Assembly: GCA_037043455.1 (NCBI GenBank)
Contig: JAWPHD010001421.1
Coordinates: 124,001-188,000, forward strand
Source of the DNA: Cyrtodaria siliqua
Taxonomy: Eukaryota > Mollusca > Bivalvia > Adapedonta > Hiatellidae
Direction of reading: 5' to 3'
Length of the DNA stretch: 64,000 nucleotides
The notes under the pieces were generated by a model. That model worked only from the letters and a program-made list of their open reading frames with translations. It was not told where the DNA came from and searched no databases. The position numbers were made by a program, and so were the translations under genes. This document shows, piece by piece, positions 32,713 through 44,264 of this stretch; position 1 is the first letter of the stretch; every line of letters begins with the position of its first letter.

Positions 32713-33850
32713 TAACTACACTGTCATAGATGTGTCTGAAACTACACTGTCATAGATGTATCTGAAAACTACACGGTCACAGATGTATCTGAAAACTACA
32801 CGGTCATAGATGTATCTGAAAACTACACGGTCATAGATGTGTCTGAAAACTACACGGTCAAAGATGTGTCTGAAAACTACACTGTCATAGATGTGTCTGA
32901 AAACTACACGGTCATAGATGTGTCTGAAAATTACACGGTCACAGATGTGTCTGAAAACTACACTGTCATAGATGTGTCTGAAAATTACACGGTCACAGAT
33001 GTGTCTGAAAACTACACTGTCATAGATGTGTCTGAAAACTACACGGTCATAGATGTGTCTGAAAACTACACGGTCATAGATGTGTCTGAAAACTACACTG
33101 TCATAGATGTGTCTGAAAACTACACGGTCACAGATGTGTCTGAAAACTACACTGTCATAGATGTGTCTGAAAACTACACGGTCACAGATGTGTCTGAAAA
33201 CTACACGGTCATAGATGTGTCTGAAAACTACACTGTCATAGATGTGTCTGAAAACTACACTGTCACAGATGTGTCTGAAAACTACACGGTCACAGATGTG
33301 TCTGAAAACTACACGGTCACAGATGTGTCTGAAAACTACACGGTCACAGATGTGTCTGAAAACTACACTGTCATAGATGTGTCTGAAAACTACACGGTCA
33401 TAGATGTGTCTGAAAACTACACGGTCATAGATGTGTCTGAAAACTACACTGTCATAGATGTGTCTGAAAACTACACGGTCACAGATGTGTCTGAAAACTA
33501 CACTGTCATAGATGTGTCTGAAAACTACACGGTCATAGATGTGTCTGAAAACTACACGGTCACAGATGTGTCTGAAAACTACACTGTCATAGATGTGTCT
33601 GAAAACTACACGGTCACAGATGTGTCTGAAAACTACACGGTCACAGATGTGTCTGAAAACTACACGGTCATAGATGTGTCTGAAAACTACACGGTCATAG
33701 ATGTGTCTGAAAACTACACTGTCATAGATGTGTCTGAAAATTACAAGGTCACAGATGTGTCTGAAAACTACACTGTCATAGATGTGTCTGAAAACTACAC
33801 GGTCATAGATGTATCAGAAAACTTAACTGTCATAGATAGATGTATCTGAA
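32713..33850 (+). repeat. 27-bp minisatellite, ~42 units, open in one frame (SENYTV[I/T]DV)n
   Basis: Unit GATGTGTCTGAAAACTACAC GGTCATA (27 bp). Because 27 is divisible by 3, one frame stays open from about 32742 to 33849 and would encode nine-residue repeats with an N-Y-T sequon. No ATG, splice site or flanking exon supports expression: the only in-frame start is GTG at 32839. Variation is limited to ACG/ACT, AAC/AAT, GTG/GTA (silent) and ATA/ACA (Ile/Thr), plus one AAA and one AAG. I treat it as a satellite, not a gene. Confidence 0.9.
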
Positions 33851-35324
33851 AATACCCCCATCCCCTTCCCTCTTCACCCTTTTGCCATTATCAAAGCTCG
33901 CTCTTGTTTTTCGCGAGATTTCGAGTTCGGGGTGTCTCAACACTAACTCTGTATAGCGAGTATACAGTGTTTATTGGTTTCAGACACATTTTAGAATGTA
34001 TCGTGCGAGTGCTGTTTCTAGTTGTGTTAGTAATATAAACTGTCAGACTATTGATCTTTTCTGGGTAAAATGGCTTTTTTATTGCCATTATAATGATACC
34101 TTGAAAGTGAAAGTAGATAAGACGTGCGTTACTCAAATAGCATACTCCTCGCGTTTCTTAAATTATTTAAAGTAATTAGCTTTACTTATTACACTTAAAT
34201 AAGTAAGTCCCTGCATTTTAATCACATTTAACAAGATATATATATATATATTTATAAGTTGCTTTTAAACACGAACGGTTCATATTAATCGTTTCTACCA
34301 GTAGTTTGAGAGTCCAATACTGTACATGCTGTGTTTTAAATTCACCACTTAAACATAAGTATATAAATTCCCTTTAAATAATGTTCATAAAAGTATATTC
34401 CACAAACGAATATGTATTGCAAAAAGTCATTTGCTGTTGGTAATTGTTACGACAATTATTATGTAAAATAACTAACAGGACTCTGCAATATATTGTTATT
34501 CCTACCACAGTACAAGATTTCATAAATCGTAGGACCTACATAGATATATACTAAGCTATGCCAAAAACAATTAATTGAACAGTTGCTAATGTTGAGTTTA
34601 TGGCAGGTTGTTTATTGCAATCAAAAGATAAAGGGTTTCTCTAATAGTAATAATGCGGTACCCCGTGGCTAATTGGCTGTCCAGAGCAGGATGATTGTTT
34701 AGATCAAAGAGGCCATAAATCACGAACACATGTTGACATTATATATATACAGTATACATTGTGTAATATTTTAATTTTCAATTTTATGTATACATGTATT
34801 ATGTATAATGTGGGAAAGCTGTTTGTAGTTATGATATTTTGAAACCGAAAGTACATGTAGGTAGCCCAATATTGTCGATGTTCCTGACGTTACTCGAAGA
34901 TCATAATTATTGTGTTTCTTAAATTGCTTTAAAGGTTTGTTTATCTGCAAGACAGATGGATAATGTGACATGAAATACATAATTTCGATTTAAATAACAA
35001 ACAAGCATGTAACAGACTTCCATTTTTTTTTTTGAAAAATCCGACTGAACGTAATCTATTTGTAATGTGTTTAGTTTCACAAATGCATACTATAAATAAA
35101 ATTGAAAATCAAAACAGTTAGCTGAAGTTATTGTTTTACCCTCGCCATATGCACAAATTAAACAAGAAATCCGTGGATTCACATGTCTCGCCTAACAGGG
35201 GCTGGACTTAAAAATAAAACGGCCATTGATGCTTAAATGAAGTAACTAAAAACAATCGAGTTTGCCGTTTGCTGAGATGACATTTAAGTGCATTTGTTTA
35301 AAAACAAAATGCCATTCTATTAAA

Positions 35325-36343
35325 AACAAGAGGCCCACGAGGGCCTGTGGATGCTCTACTGGCTAAAACGGCTCTTATATCAAGGGTTGTCGACATAAAA
35401 TTCCCATCAGTAGTTTTTTTAAAACATTGCAAACACAACAGGGATAGGATGGCCTTAGAGCGCTCATCTGGTAATCATGGGCAATAAGTCTACTGTGTAT
35501 AGTCTGGCATGGGCATTTTTTAATTTGTCCCACTTTCTTCTATGAATGAAATTTCATAAAAATGTGGGGGGGGTGGGGGGAGCATTTTTCAACAAATCAA
35601 TGGCCATAACCTGTCGTTACTAACTAGATCTCCAAAATGTCATTGATATACCATGCTTTGCACAACTAGACATCATACTGAGGCTTCCTGCCAAATTTTG
35701 TAGAAATCCAAAAAGCCGTTTAGGAGGAGTAGCGCCGACAAGAAATTTAAAGTAAGAATGTCAAAGTGCCATAACTCCGTCATAAATCAGCAAACTGGAA
35801 CAAAAGCGTGAATTGCATAACTAGACATCTTACCGATGCTTCCTGCCAAGTTTCGTCGAAATCCAACAAGGCGTTTAGGAGACGTAGCGCCGACAAGAAA
35901 TTAAAAAAAAAAACTCCATCAAAATTCAATTAACCGGAAAAAAATGCAATAGGCACAGCAATGCTTCCTGCTAACACACCAAAAAAAAAATTGAAACAAA
36001 AAAATAATGAAATAAGACAATTAAAAAAAAAAAATAAAAAAAAAATATATATAAATAATTTTTATAATCTATTAAAAAAATAAATAAAATATATACTAAT
36101 AATAAAAAAAAAAAGGCAAAACATCTTGTAATGTTTGGTAAAGATCAGATGAAAAATGAAAGCCCTATCGTATTAACGAGGCAAAATATAGCATTTTTAA
36201 CTAAATCAAGGACCATAACTCCGCTGTTATTGGTCCGATCTGGCTGGTTTTCGAATTTGTGTGAGCTTTCATTGATATTAACAATCTGGTAAAGATTGGT
36301 AAAGATCGGATGAAAATGAAGGCCTTTGGCCAGTAGAGCTAAA
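35325..36343 (+). mobile_element. aacaagaggccc element, second copy (~1.0 kb)
   Basis: Head AACAAGAGGCCCACGAGGGC, GCTCTACTGGCTAAAACGGC and AAAATTCCCATCAGTAG match 18284 onward. Tail GGCCTTTGGCCAGTAGAGCT AAA. Internal GCCGACAAGAAATT is duplicated (35736, 35891) and a poly-A-rich block lies at 36020-36115. Confidence 0.7.
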
Positions 36344-36539
36344 TATCATCAGCTCCAAAAAGTAGGTCAAGGTCATAGATGAAATCCAGGCATCCAAAAA
36401 AAAAAAGCACTACCGAAGACACAACTATGTCAAAATAGATTAAGTTTTCTTCCAAAGATTAAGCTATAAATTAGGTTTAAAACATCTAGTGCATAATTCT
36501 AGTTCATGAGAAAGTGATGTAAATATAACTATTAAAGTT

Positions 36540-37015
36540 ATCTGCCCTTTGCTTGGATGGTGAAGGTCACATCCACATTTGCTTTGTCATGTTGCAATGT
36601 ACCACTCGAGATACAACTATTAGCAAAGTTTGAAAGGTCTTAGTGCATACAGTTTGTGAAAAAGTGACCGAAACGCCAAAGTTGAAGGTAAAAATTATAA
36701 CGTTATCTGCCCTTGCTTGGAGGGTCAAGGTCACTTCCACATTTACTTTGTCACGTTGCGATGTACCACTCAAGATACAACTATAAGCAAGGTTTTAAAG
36801 GTCTAGTGCATACAGTTTGTGAAAAAGTGACCTAAACGCAAAAGTTTAACCTAAAAATTAGTAAGTTATCTGCCCTTTGCTTGGAGGGTCAAGGTCACTT
36901 CCACATTCGCTTTGCCACGTTGCGATGTACCACCCATGATACAACTATAAGCAAAGTTTGAAAGGTCTAGTGCATAAAGTTTGTGAGAAAATGACCTAAA
37001 CGCAAAACTTGAATG
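36540..37015 (+). repeat. Tandem array, 3 copies of a ~163-bp unit
   Basis: GTTATCTGCCCTT, GGTCAAGGTCACTTCCACAT, ATGTACCAC and AAAGGTCT(T)AGTGCATA recur at ~36538, 36703 and 36867. Ends near GACGCCGCCGCCACCGG (37019). Confidence 0.85.
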
Positions 37016-37123
37016 TTGACGCCGCCGCCACCGGAAAAGCAACACCTACAGTGTTTTTTTATGCCTAATTTGGGGCCGTTATTCGGCTCCATTCACAATG
37101 CCAAAAAGTATACTTTTTTCACA

Positions 37124-37506
37124 ATTATACAGGGCTCAATCTAGGCCAGGAATTTAGGGAGAAGTCACTTCTCCCTCAAGTGATTTTAGGGAGAAGTGGA
37201 GAGAATTTAGGGAGACTTCACGCGACGTGTATATGTAGACAACGGTTGAATATTCATCACCATGTATATTGCAATGCAGTGAATACAGTGTAATGCACAC
37301 TAATTCTTTTTACTCTATAATATGAGCTTGAAATATTGATGCAAATTTCTATGATAATGGATTTATTACTATACTGTGCCTTTTTAAATTTTTTTTTTAA
37401 ATTTCGGCGACTTGAACTTTCGCTTTGATTTGTTGCCAAGGCGAAGTCAAGAGGTCGCGGGCGCGTTCTTCGCCCGAATCGCCCCCTAGATTGAGCCCTG
37501 ATTATA
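37124..37506. mobile_element. CAGGGCTCAATCTAGGCC element with 6-bp flanking duplication
   Basis: Body 37130-37500: ends CAGGGCTCAATCTAGG and CCTAGATTGAGCCCTG, flanked on both sides by ATTATA. Contains GGGAGAAGT repeats as in the copies at 4367 and 28860. Length 371 bp, the shortest of the three. Confidence 0.8.
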
Positions 37507-39056
37507 TCCAAAAAATTCACAATCAGAAAAAAAAATAAAAATGAAAAAATACAGGCAGTAAGGATCCTAGTCAATATAAGCTGGTGTCAAAACTAGTCTG
37601 TATTTACCAAAAAAAACACTTAAAACCAAGGGATATTAAACTGTGAAAATAAAAGTGAAAAAAGTTTCTTTTTCTTTTGTTATAATATTTCACAATTTTC
37701 ACAATTTCTAGAAAAATGCCGCTATTTTTCACAATGGCACAGGCACAGGCTGCATTCACAAAACACATAAAAAAAACACTGACCTATGTCTACTTTTTTC
37801 TTCGAAAAGGCAAGACAAAAATGACACAATTATAGTATATATCTGATGTCAACATACCACGCGTAGCCAGTGTTTGTGATTTATGGCCTATTTGATCTAA
37901 ACAAACATCCTGCTTTGGACAGCCAATTAGCCACGGGTTATCGCATTATTACTATTGGAGAAACCCTTTATCTTTTGATTGCAATAAACAACATGTAAAT
38001 AAAACCCAACATAAGCGACTGTTCAATTATTTGTTTTTGGCATGGCTATATAGGTCCTATGATTTATGAAATTGTATAGTAGGAATAAAAAATATTTTGC
38101 AGAGTTCTGTTAATTATTTTATCTAGACGTAACAATTATCAATAGTATAATACTTCTTGCGATACATATTCGCTTGTGGAATATACTTTTATGAACATTA
38201 TTTAAAGGAGAATTTATAGACTCTCAAACTACTGATGCTTAATTATTCTTTTATTTTTATTTTGAAACTGGTAGACAAGATTAATATGAATCGTTCCTGT
38301 TTACAAGAAAGCTAGGCTCGCGTTAACCATTCACCAAATCGCCATAGACGAAAAGAAACCCGATCTGGCGAATGAAAATCGTAAGAAATACATATCAAAT
38401 TCGCCAGACATCGGCGGTCTGGTGAATCTAAATTTCCGACCGATTTTGTCTAAAATCTCGGAAAATCCCAAATTCTAATACACAAAGTATTTCACTGTTT
38501 ATAAAGCCACTACCCCGCTTGGTGTTGTTGGCTAATTAGCGACAATCAATTTGGACTGATAAACTAATTATCGCAGTGTTTATTGAAGACCGCTGTAATT
38601 TATTGTTTCTATTGCAGAGCTTCCGTTAATGGCCGTACGGCCGTATATTACGCCCTAAAATTTGAGTTGTACGCCGAAAATTGAGATCAAAGACGTACAC
38701 TGAACTTCCAAAAACATCAATGTACGCCGACTTTCTTTACCACGGGCGTACAGCTGTCAGTGTCAAATTGGTAAAATCATCGATATACATGTAGCTCCGC
38801 CCATCGGGTCCAATTACATCCAAACGCTGCACAGTCAAGTTGTAAAGCTATTAAATTAACACCCACTGTGTTACTGTGACAGCGTTCGACAGGTGAAACC
38901 GGTTGGATCCAGTTTTATTATGGGGTTAGCCACGTGTGTAAATTGAATTGTGTATTGTGTCAAGTATTATGTAAACAAACATCGCTTCTGGGTTCAAAGA
39001 AGTGTGGCAATTAATTAATGGGATTAATAGGATTAAAGTGGATTACGTTTCATTGA

Positions 39057-39400
39057 TGACTGATTGAATAATTATGAATGGCAGGTTCGTTTTATGCACC
39101 TAATTATTTTAAATAAAATATTACGGAATAAGCTGCCGATTTATAATGAATGTTTGCGATTGTTTGCATTCAGCGCGAATTTTTACTTTGACGTTAGTGA
39201 CCGATTGACTAATTATGAAAGGCAGGTTCGTTTTATGCACCTGTTTGTTTATTACAGATATCTTAACCGAACGTGCAATTGTTTTAAATAAAATATTACG
39301 CTGCCGATTTATAATGATTGTTTGCATTAAGCGCCAATTTTTACTTTGACGTTGTGACTGATTGACTAATTATGAAAGGTAGGTTATTTGTATGTGTTTG
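39057..39400 (+). repeat. Tandem array, 3 copies of a ~145-150-bp unit
   Basis: ATTGACTAATTATGAAAGGCAG begins copies near 39061, 39207 and 39359 (first variant ATTGAATAATTATGAATGG); each has GCTGCCGATTTATA and TTTTTACTTTGACGTT. Cut out by the same composite insertion. Confidence 0.8.
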
Positions 39401-39677
39401 TTTATTGGCAAACGGATTACGAGACATTAGCTGATTATGAAGATGCAACAGTTTGCCGATCGAGTAATTGTTTTGAATAAAATCTTAGCTGCCGATTTAT
39501 ATGATTGTTTGTATACGGCGAGAAGCAATTTTAAAGCATAATAGAACATCTTTTATTTATGAAAATGAGTAAAAATATGAGTAAATTTAAGAAAGGGTTA
39601 AATATTGTCTGCTTTAGTTTAGACCGCCATAAGCGTCAAAATGTCGCAACGTTCTTCAAAGGGCCACGATTTTTGTT

Positions 39678-39725
39678 GTAGATGATGATGATGATGATGA
39701 TGATTGATGAATCATGATGATGATA
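39678..39725. repeat. GAT/ATG trinucleotide microsatellite
   Basis: GATGATGATGATGATGATGA with a short interruption and a second GATGATGAT block. Confidence 0.95.
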
Positions 39726-40228
39726 AATTCAATAAACTTAAACTTAATACAAACATGAAGCTATTTAATATAATTTAATTTAATGAATAATTTAATAAAT
39801 AATTTAATAAATTTAAAAAATATCCATCAATTATGTACTTTAAATGTTTTCAAAACACATTTAAAGAACATGAACTATGCATAGTTATTTAAATTTTATT
39901 AACACAAACACTAATTCGAACGGTGATGTCGCGTTAAGCGTGAACTTCCTTAAATTTTCCCTTCAACTTCCAAAATTGACATGAAGGAAGTTTAAACTTC
40001 CTTGATTTGAAAATTAGTGGAACCCCTGTATTGTCAATGTGCGATAGACTCCGCCCACTGTTCAGCCTCTTGCTGTCAATCAACTTGTTTGTGACCCCGC
40101 GCTCAATATTATCCACATATTTAACTGTGTTATCGAGCCGGGTAAAACATTAAAAATAATGTGGCGCCCTCTAGCGACCAAAATGTCTTTTCAAAACACA
40201 AAGTTTGCTTACAAATTAATAAGCTTGA

Positions 40229-40362
40229 GATGCCGTCGGTGTTTTTCGAACTTTAGGATCAATGATAAGAGTAATTAGTTGTACACCCGGTAGCGATGCC
40301 GTCGGTGGTTTTCGAACTTTACGATCACTGATAAGAGTAATTAGTTGTACACCCGGTAGCGT
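40229..40362 (+). repeat. Tandem duplication, ~66-bp unit
   Basis: GATGCCGTCGGTG(G/T)TTTTCG through AGTTGTACACCCGGTAGC occurs twice, with three differences. Confidence 0.9.
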
Positions 40363-40390
40363 AAACTGGAACAATGGCAAGTGTGAACCG

Positions 40391-40639
40391 ATGTTTGATC
40401 GACTGTCTCTGAAATGGGATAATTTATGGTTGAACAATCAACATGAAAAAATGCAAAGGGTGCGCTTACTCAAAATATTGAGGTACAATTTTAGAATGAA
40501 GCGGCTTTTATTACTTACTCTGTGCATGATATTCGTGGTGTATGTGGCATTTCTGAATTTTGTCTCACAATGCAGCGCGTTCTTTCTAGCTCCTTTGGAA
40601 CTACTGTTAGTTGAACTTGTTTTATATGCCTCAGCTTAG
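40391..40639 (+). CDS. Signal-anchor-like ORF (possible captured first exon), function unknown
   Basis: An ATG at 40391 opens an 82-codon frame. It has a polar N-terminus (MFDRLSLKWDNLWLNNQ), a basic stretch (RVRLLKILRYNFRMKR) and then LLLLTLCMIFVVYVAFLNF, the layout of a type II signal anchor as in Golgi glycosyltransferases or sulfotransferases. After that the frame runs on without recognisable domain to a stop. No clear donor site follows. It lies within a mobile insertion, so it may be a captured gene fragment or chance; I cannot name a parent gene. Confidence 0.3.
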   Translation: MFDRLSLKWDNLWLNNQHEKMQRVRLLKILRYNFRMKRLLLLTLCMIFVVYVAFLNFVSQCSAFFLAPLELLLVELVLYASA

Positions 40640-42533
40640 CCTTACATTTTTAAATATATTTATTTTATTTGAATTTCTATGAATGTTAGTAGGCCTATAT
40701 TTAAATACATTTAATGAAAATACTAAATGGTTTAATCAATGGTGACAAGAGTCTGTATTTTTATATTTTCTTATATGCATGCATTCATTGTCTTTTTTTA
40801 AATTTCAGTCGACATTTTTAAAAAAGTAAAATAGCATTAAATTAAATACAATTTTTAAAACTTTTTGAATATTGTACAGCTCCAATTGTAATTATAAGTA
40901 ATTGTAAGCGTAAGCGCTAAAGCAGAATGCATATGATGTGGACATATTGATACCTATACATATAGGTTAATAAAGCATACTTTTTTTAACTTACTATTGA
41001 TGTGTACGCAAACGCGAAGTTTTAGCACCTAAATATCTAGGCAAAAGTCTGGCTAAAGACATTCTAATCTGGCTAAAGGAATTTTTAGGGCTTTAGCCAG
41101 ATTTGGCTAAAGGGTTTAAAATCCTAGCGCTAGCCTAGGAAAGTTATATATAACTTGGTAAATATGATTAAAATGCAGAGACGTATTTAAGTGTATCAAG
41201 TAAAGTTAATTACTTTAAATAATTTATGAAACACGAGTATTATGATCTTTGACTAACGCACATCTACCTACTTTCGGTTTCAAGGTATCGTTATAATGGC
41301 AATAAAAAAGCCATTTTACCCAGAAAAGGTCAATATTCTGACAGTTTATATTACTAACACAACTAGAAACAGCACTCGCACAATATTTTCGCATGACACG
41401 TTCTAAAATGTGTCTAAAACAAATAAACACGGTATACTCACTATTCATAGTTAGTGTTGAGACACCCCGAACTCGAAATCTCTCGAAAAACAAGAGCGAG
41501 ATTTGAGACCGTATCATGCATTTGTCTAACGTTTACTCGCAAACAATGTAGACCAAAAGAATTAGCCAATGTTCAGGCACATGTCGTCATGTTTACATGT
41601 CGCATGTCATCATGTTTAACGTGATGTTGTCAGTTGTTGATGCACAAGTTATATTTCTTGAAGTCACATGCTGCTTCTCACAAGTTAGAATTAATAAATT
41701 TACATTTAATTAACTTATTGATGAAAGTCAGGTTCTGAATCCACTTACCATGGGGCATAACGTTACTGAAAAAATCTGAGAGCATGCCATACAAGGTAAA
41801 CTCCGGACATGAAAAATATGGTCAACACAATGTCATAAAGATAAATAATTTTGGGCTTCGATGAGCGAAGCTTAGGGGTAATATTAATGTTTTTGCTATT
41901 TAATTTCGGGGCTTAGCTATGTGGCTCATTTGTCGGGCTTTGCTCATCCATATTGTTTTCACGACTTTCGTGAAAGTTTACTTGGTGGATTTTTTTGCCA
42001 TTTGTTCTGTAATCGCCGCCATTACAGAAAAAGCGACTAATAGTGGACAACTTCGACGCCGGACTGCGCCCGTCGAGAATAATTTGTCCAAAAATTGAAA
42101 TCGCGAAAACTGATGATACTTCTTACGGCGTAAAATTTCTAAGTTTATGCTTGGCTTGGATCATATGCACTACAATAGTTATAATTCAAATGTATTAAAT
42201 ATCGCGCAGAACGAGATTATTTACTTACTAGCTTTACTAAACCTTAGGAAAAATGAAAATTCCCTTTCAACTAAAGCGGGAGAATGCCAAGCGACATTTC
42301 AATGTGCGTCAAACGATACAGACTTCATTGTCATTCGCAACTTCTCGATCAGGGTTATCCAGACGCTTCTGTATCCGGTTTTATTTTATTTTCTTACACC
42401 ACAAGTCGACACGTAAACAAACACGTTTTTAGGTACAAAAACAAAAGAATAACTTGTAAGTTGCAGATTTCTCTTCAATTTGAAAAAATAATTGTGTATT
42501 CATCTCATACATGATACTGATTTTACCTGTCAA

Positions 42534-43055
42534 AAATGTAAATTCAAAACGTCACACCCACAGTTCGCCCCGGCTACAGGACTGACAGGAGAGAGAGAAG
42601 AGTGATAGAGAGAAGAAAAAATAAATAGTGTTGTAGTATATGCACAGGCCACTCCCCACCCCTACGGGAGAGAGTAATATACATACAACACTATTTCTTC
42701 TTCTCTCTATCCCTCTTCCCCCTCTACTGCCCTAATCATTAAATGTAAATTCAAAACGTCACACCCACAGTTCGCCCCGGCTACAGGACTGACAGGAGAG
42801 AGAGAGAAGAGGGATTGAGAGAAGAAGAAATAGTGTTGTAGTATATGCACAGGCCACTCCCCAACCCTACGGGAGAGAGTAATATACATACAACACTATT
42901 TCTTCTTCTCTCTATCCCTCTTCTCCCTCTACTGCCCTAATCATTAAATGTAAATTCAAAACGTCACACCCGCAGTTCGCCCCGGCTACAGGACTGACAG
43001 GAGAGAGAGAGAAGAAGAAATAGTTTTGTAGTATATGCACAGGCCACTCCCCAAC
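42534..43055. repeat. Tandem array of a ~206-bp hairpin unit (2.5 copies)
   Basis: AAATGTAAATTCAAAACGTC starts units at 42534, 42741 and 42946. Each complete unit contains GAAGAAGAAATAGTGTTGTA and, inverted, ACAACACTATTTCTTCTTCT around a centre GCACAGGCCACTCCCC. The third unit is cut within the hairpin and runs into a C-rich tract (43058-43085). Confidence 0.85.
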
Positions 43056-43571
43056 CCTCCCCCCCCCCCCCCACACCTCCCCCCAAATTTATTCCTTAAT
43101 GCTTCCAGATTAACTCATGCTTATTTTGTTTACTCCCATATTGTTTAACCATGTTAACTCCTAAGACTCATCATACAAAATCTCTTACGCAGTTATCTCT
43201 TTTTGTTGGTATTTATAATTTGTTATAATGAATTATGTCAAACTATTTCGTTTGTACTATATATAATAAGGCAACCTCCGTGCAGTGATATTGTAGCCAA
43301 TAATCCCTGCCACCACACAAATCACGTGACGATAGCTCAGAGCCATGTGATTACAAAAAATGGCGATACACTAAAGTAATGCTTGGTACAGCAAACTTTT
43401 GCCGTAACCAACAGGAAATTGGCAATAACATCATCATCTTCGAGAAGATGTTGAAAACATTCAACCTGTTTTGGCTTGGGTCATAGATTTAAATAGTGTG
43501 AAAAACGGTATCTGGTAACAAGAATAATTTCTTTATTAAAAAAAATCAATTTTAGCGAATATGAACACCGG

Positions 43572-43677
43572 CACAGATACCGTTTAAAAAAAAAAAAAAA
43601 AAAGTCTTATATTCTATTACACACAGTATGTAATAAAATATAAGATTTTTTATTTTTTTTTTAAACCGGTATCTGTG
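43572..43677. repeat. Long palindrome (~106 bp)
   Basis: CACAGATACCGTTTAAAAA... pairs with ...TTTTTAAACCGGTATCTGTG, and CTTATATTCTATTACA with TGTAATAAAATATAAG, leaving a loop of about 10 nt. The poly-A and poly-T parts differ in length. Confidence 0.85.
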
Positions 43678-44264
43678 AACACCGGTTACTGGCAAAACTG
43701 GACCTGCTGGTAAAAAGTGGACTGAAAATGAGCCATATATGTGTTACTTGGTTACTTGTAAACAAACATGTATTCTGTTGAGAACATTACAGAAGCTGCC
43801 TGTAAATATAATACAGAGATTACACCCAAGCATAGACCTACATACATATTTTCCTATATTATGAACAATGCAAGTGGAAATATTGACCTAAAAAATATTT
43901 AACCAAAAAAATTCAAACTTAGCTCGATTTCAGCTATAAATGTGTGTGGTGGCTGTGATTACTGTAACAGAAAGGGGAAATAACCACTGTGGAAAATGGG
44001 GTCATTGTCGTACCGGGTACTACAGAAAGGCACCCGGGGTACATTTATGTATACTGCAGAAACGTACCCGAAAATCATCGAAATCCAGAAAGGCCCCCAA
44101 ATATACATAAAAGTACCCGAGACAAAATACAATGTCGTAAAACGCGGCCGTAACGCGTTCTGTTACTCCACGGAAACAAAACATTCATTGTTTCCAAAGT
44201 TCTAGCAGTTGCCTCCACCTTAAAGGAATGCAGTTGGTCTAAATATTTGACCAACTCTTCTTGA

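Larger units (their letters stand above)
38305..41133. mobile_element. 2.8-kb insertion inside the right arm of the foldback
   Basis: The uninterrupted left arm shows where it entered. Near its ends are AAGCTAGGCTCGCG and CGCTAGCCTAGG, which are roughly inverted. It carries tandem repeats (39057-39400), a GAT microsatellite, a 64-bp duplication (40229/40295) and a membrane-anchor-like frame (40391-40639). No transposase recognised. Confidence 0.6.
33892..41507. repeat. Large foldback: ~840-bp inverted arms, one arm interrupted
   Basis: Left arm 33892-34730. Its inverse appears on the right in two blocks, 37870-38304 and 41134-41507, separated by a 2.8-kb insertion. Diagnostic pairs are CAGACACATTTTAGAA/TTCTAAAATGTGTCT, TGGGTAAAATGGCTTTTTTA inverted at ~41310, and AAAGATAAAGGGTTTCTC inverted at ~37960. 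The arms have diverged by several percent by eye. Spacer 34731-37869 holds two further elements. Confidence 0.85.

Noticed and set aside
34771..34980. Minus ORF in the foldback spacer
   Set aside because: AT-rich chance frame without motif.
42147..42514. Two overlapping plus ORFs as host genes
   Set aside because: Different frames of the same stretch, no domains, no splice signals I could pair.
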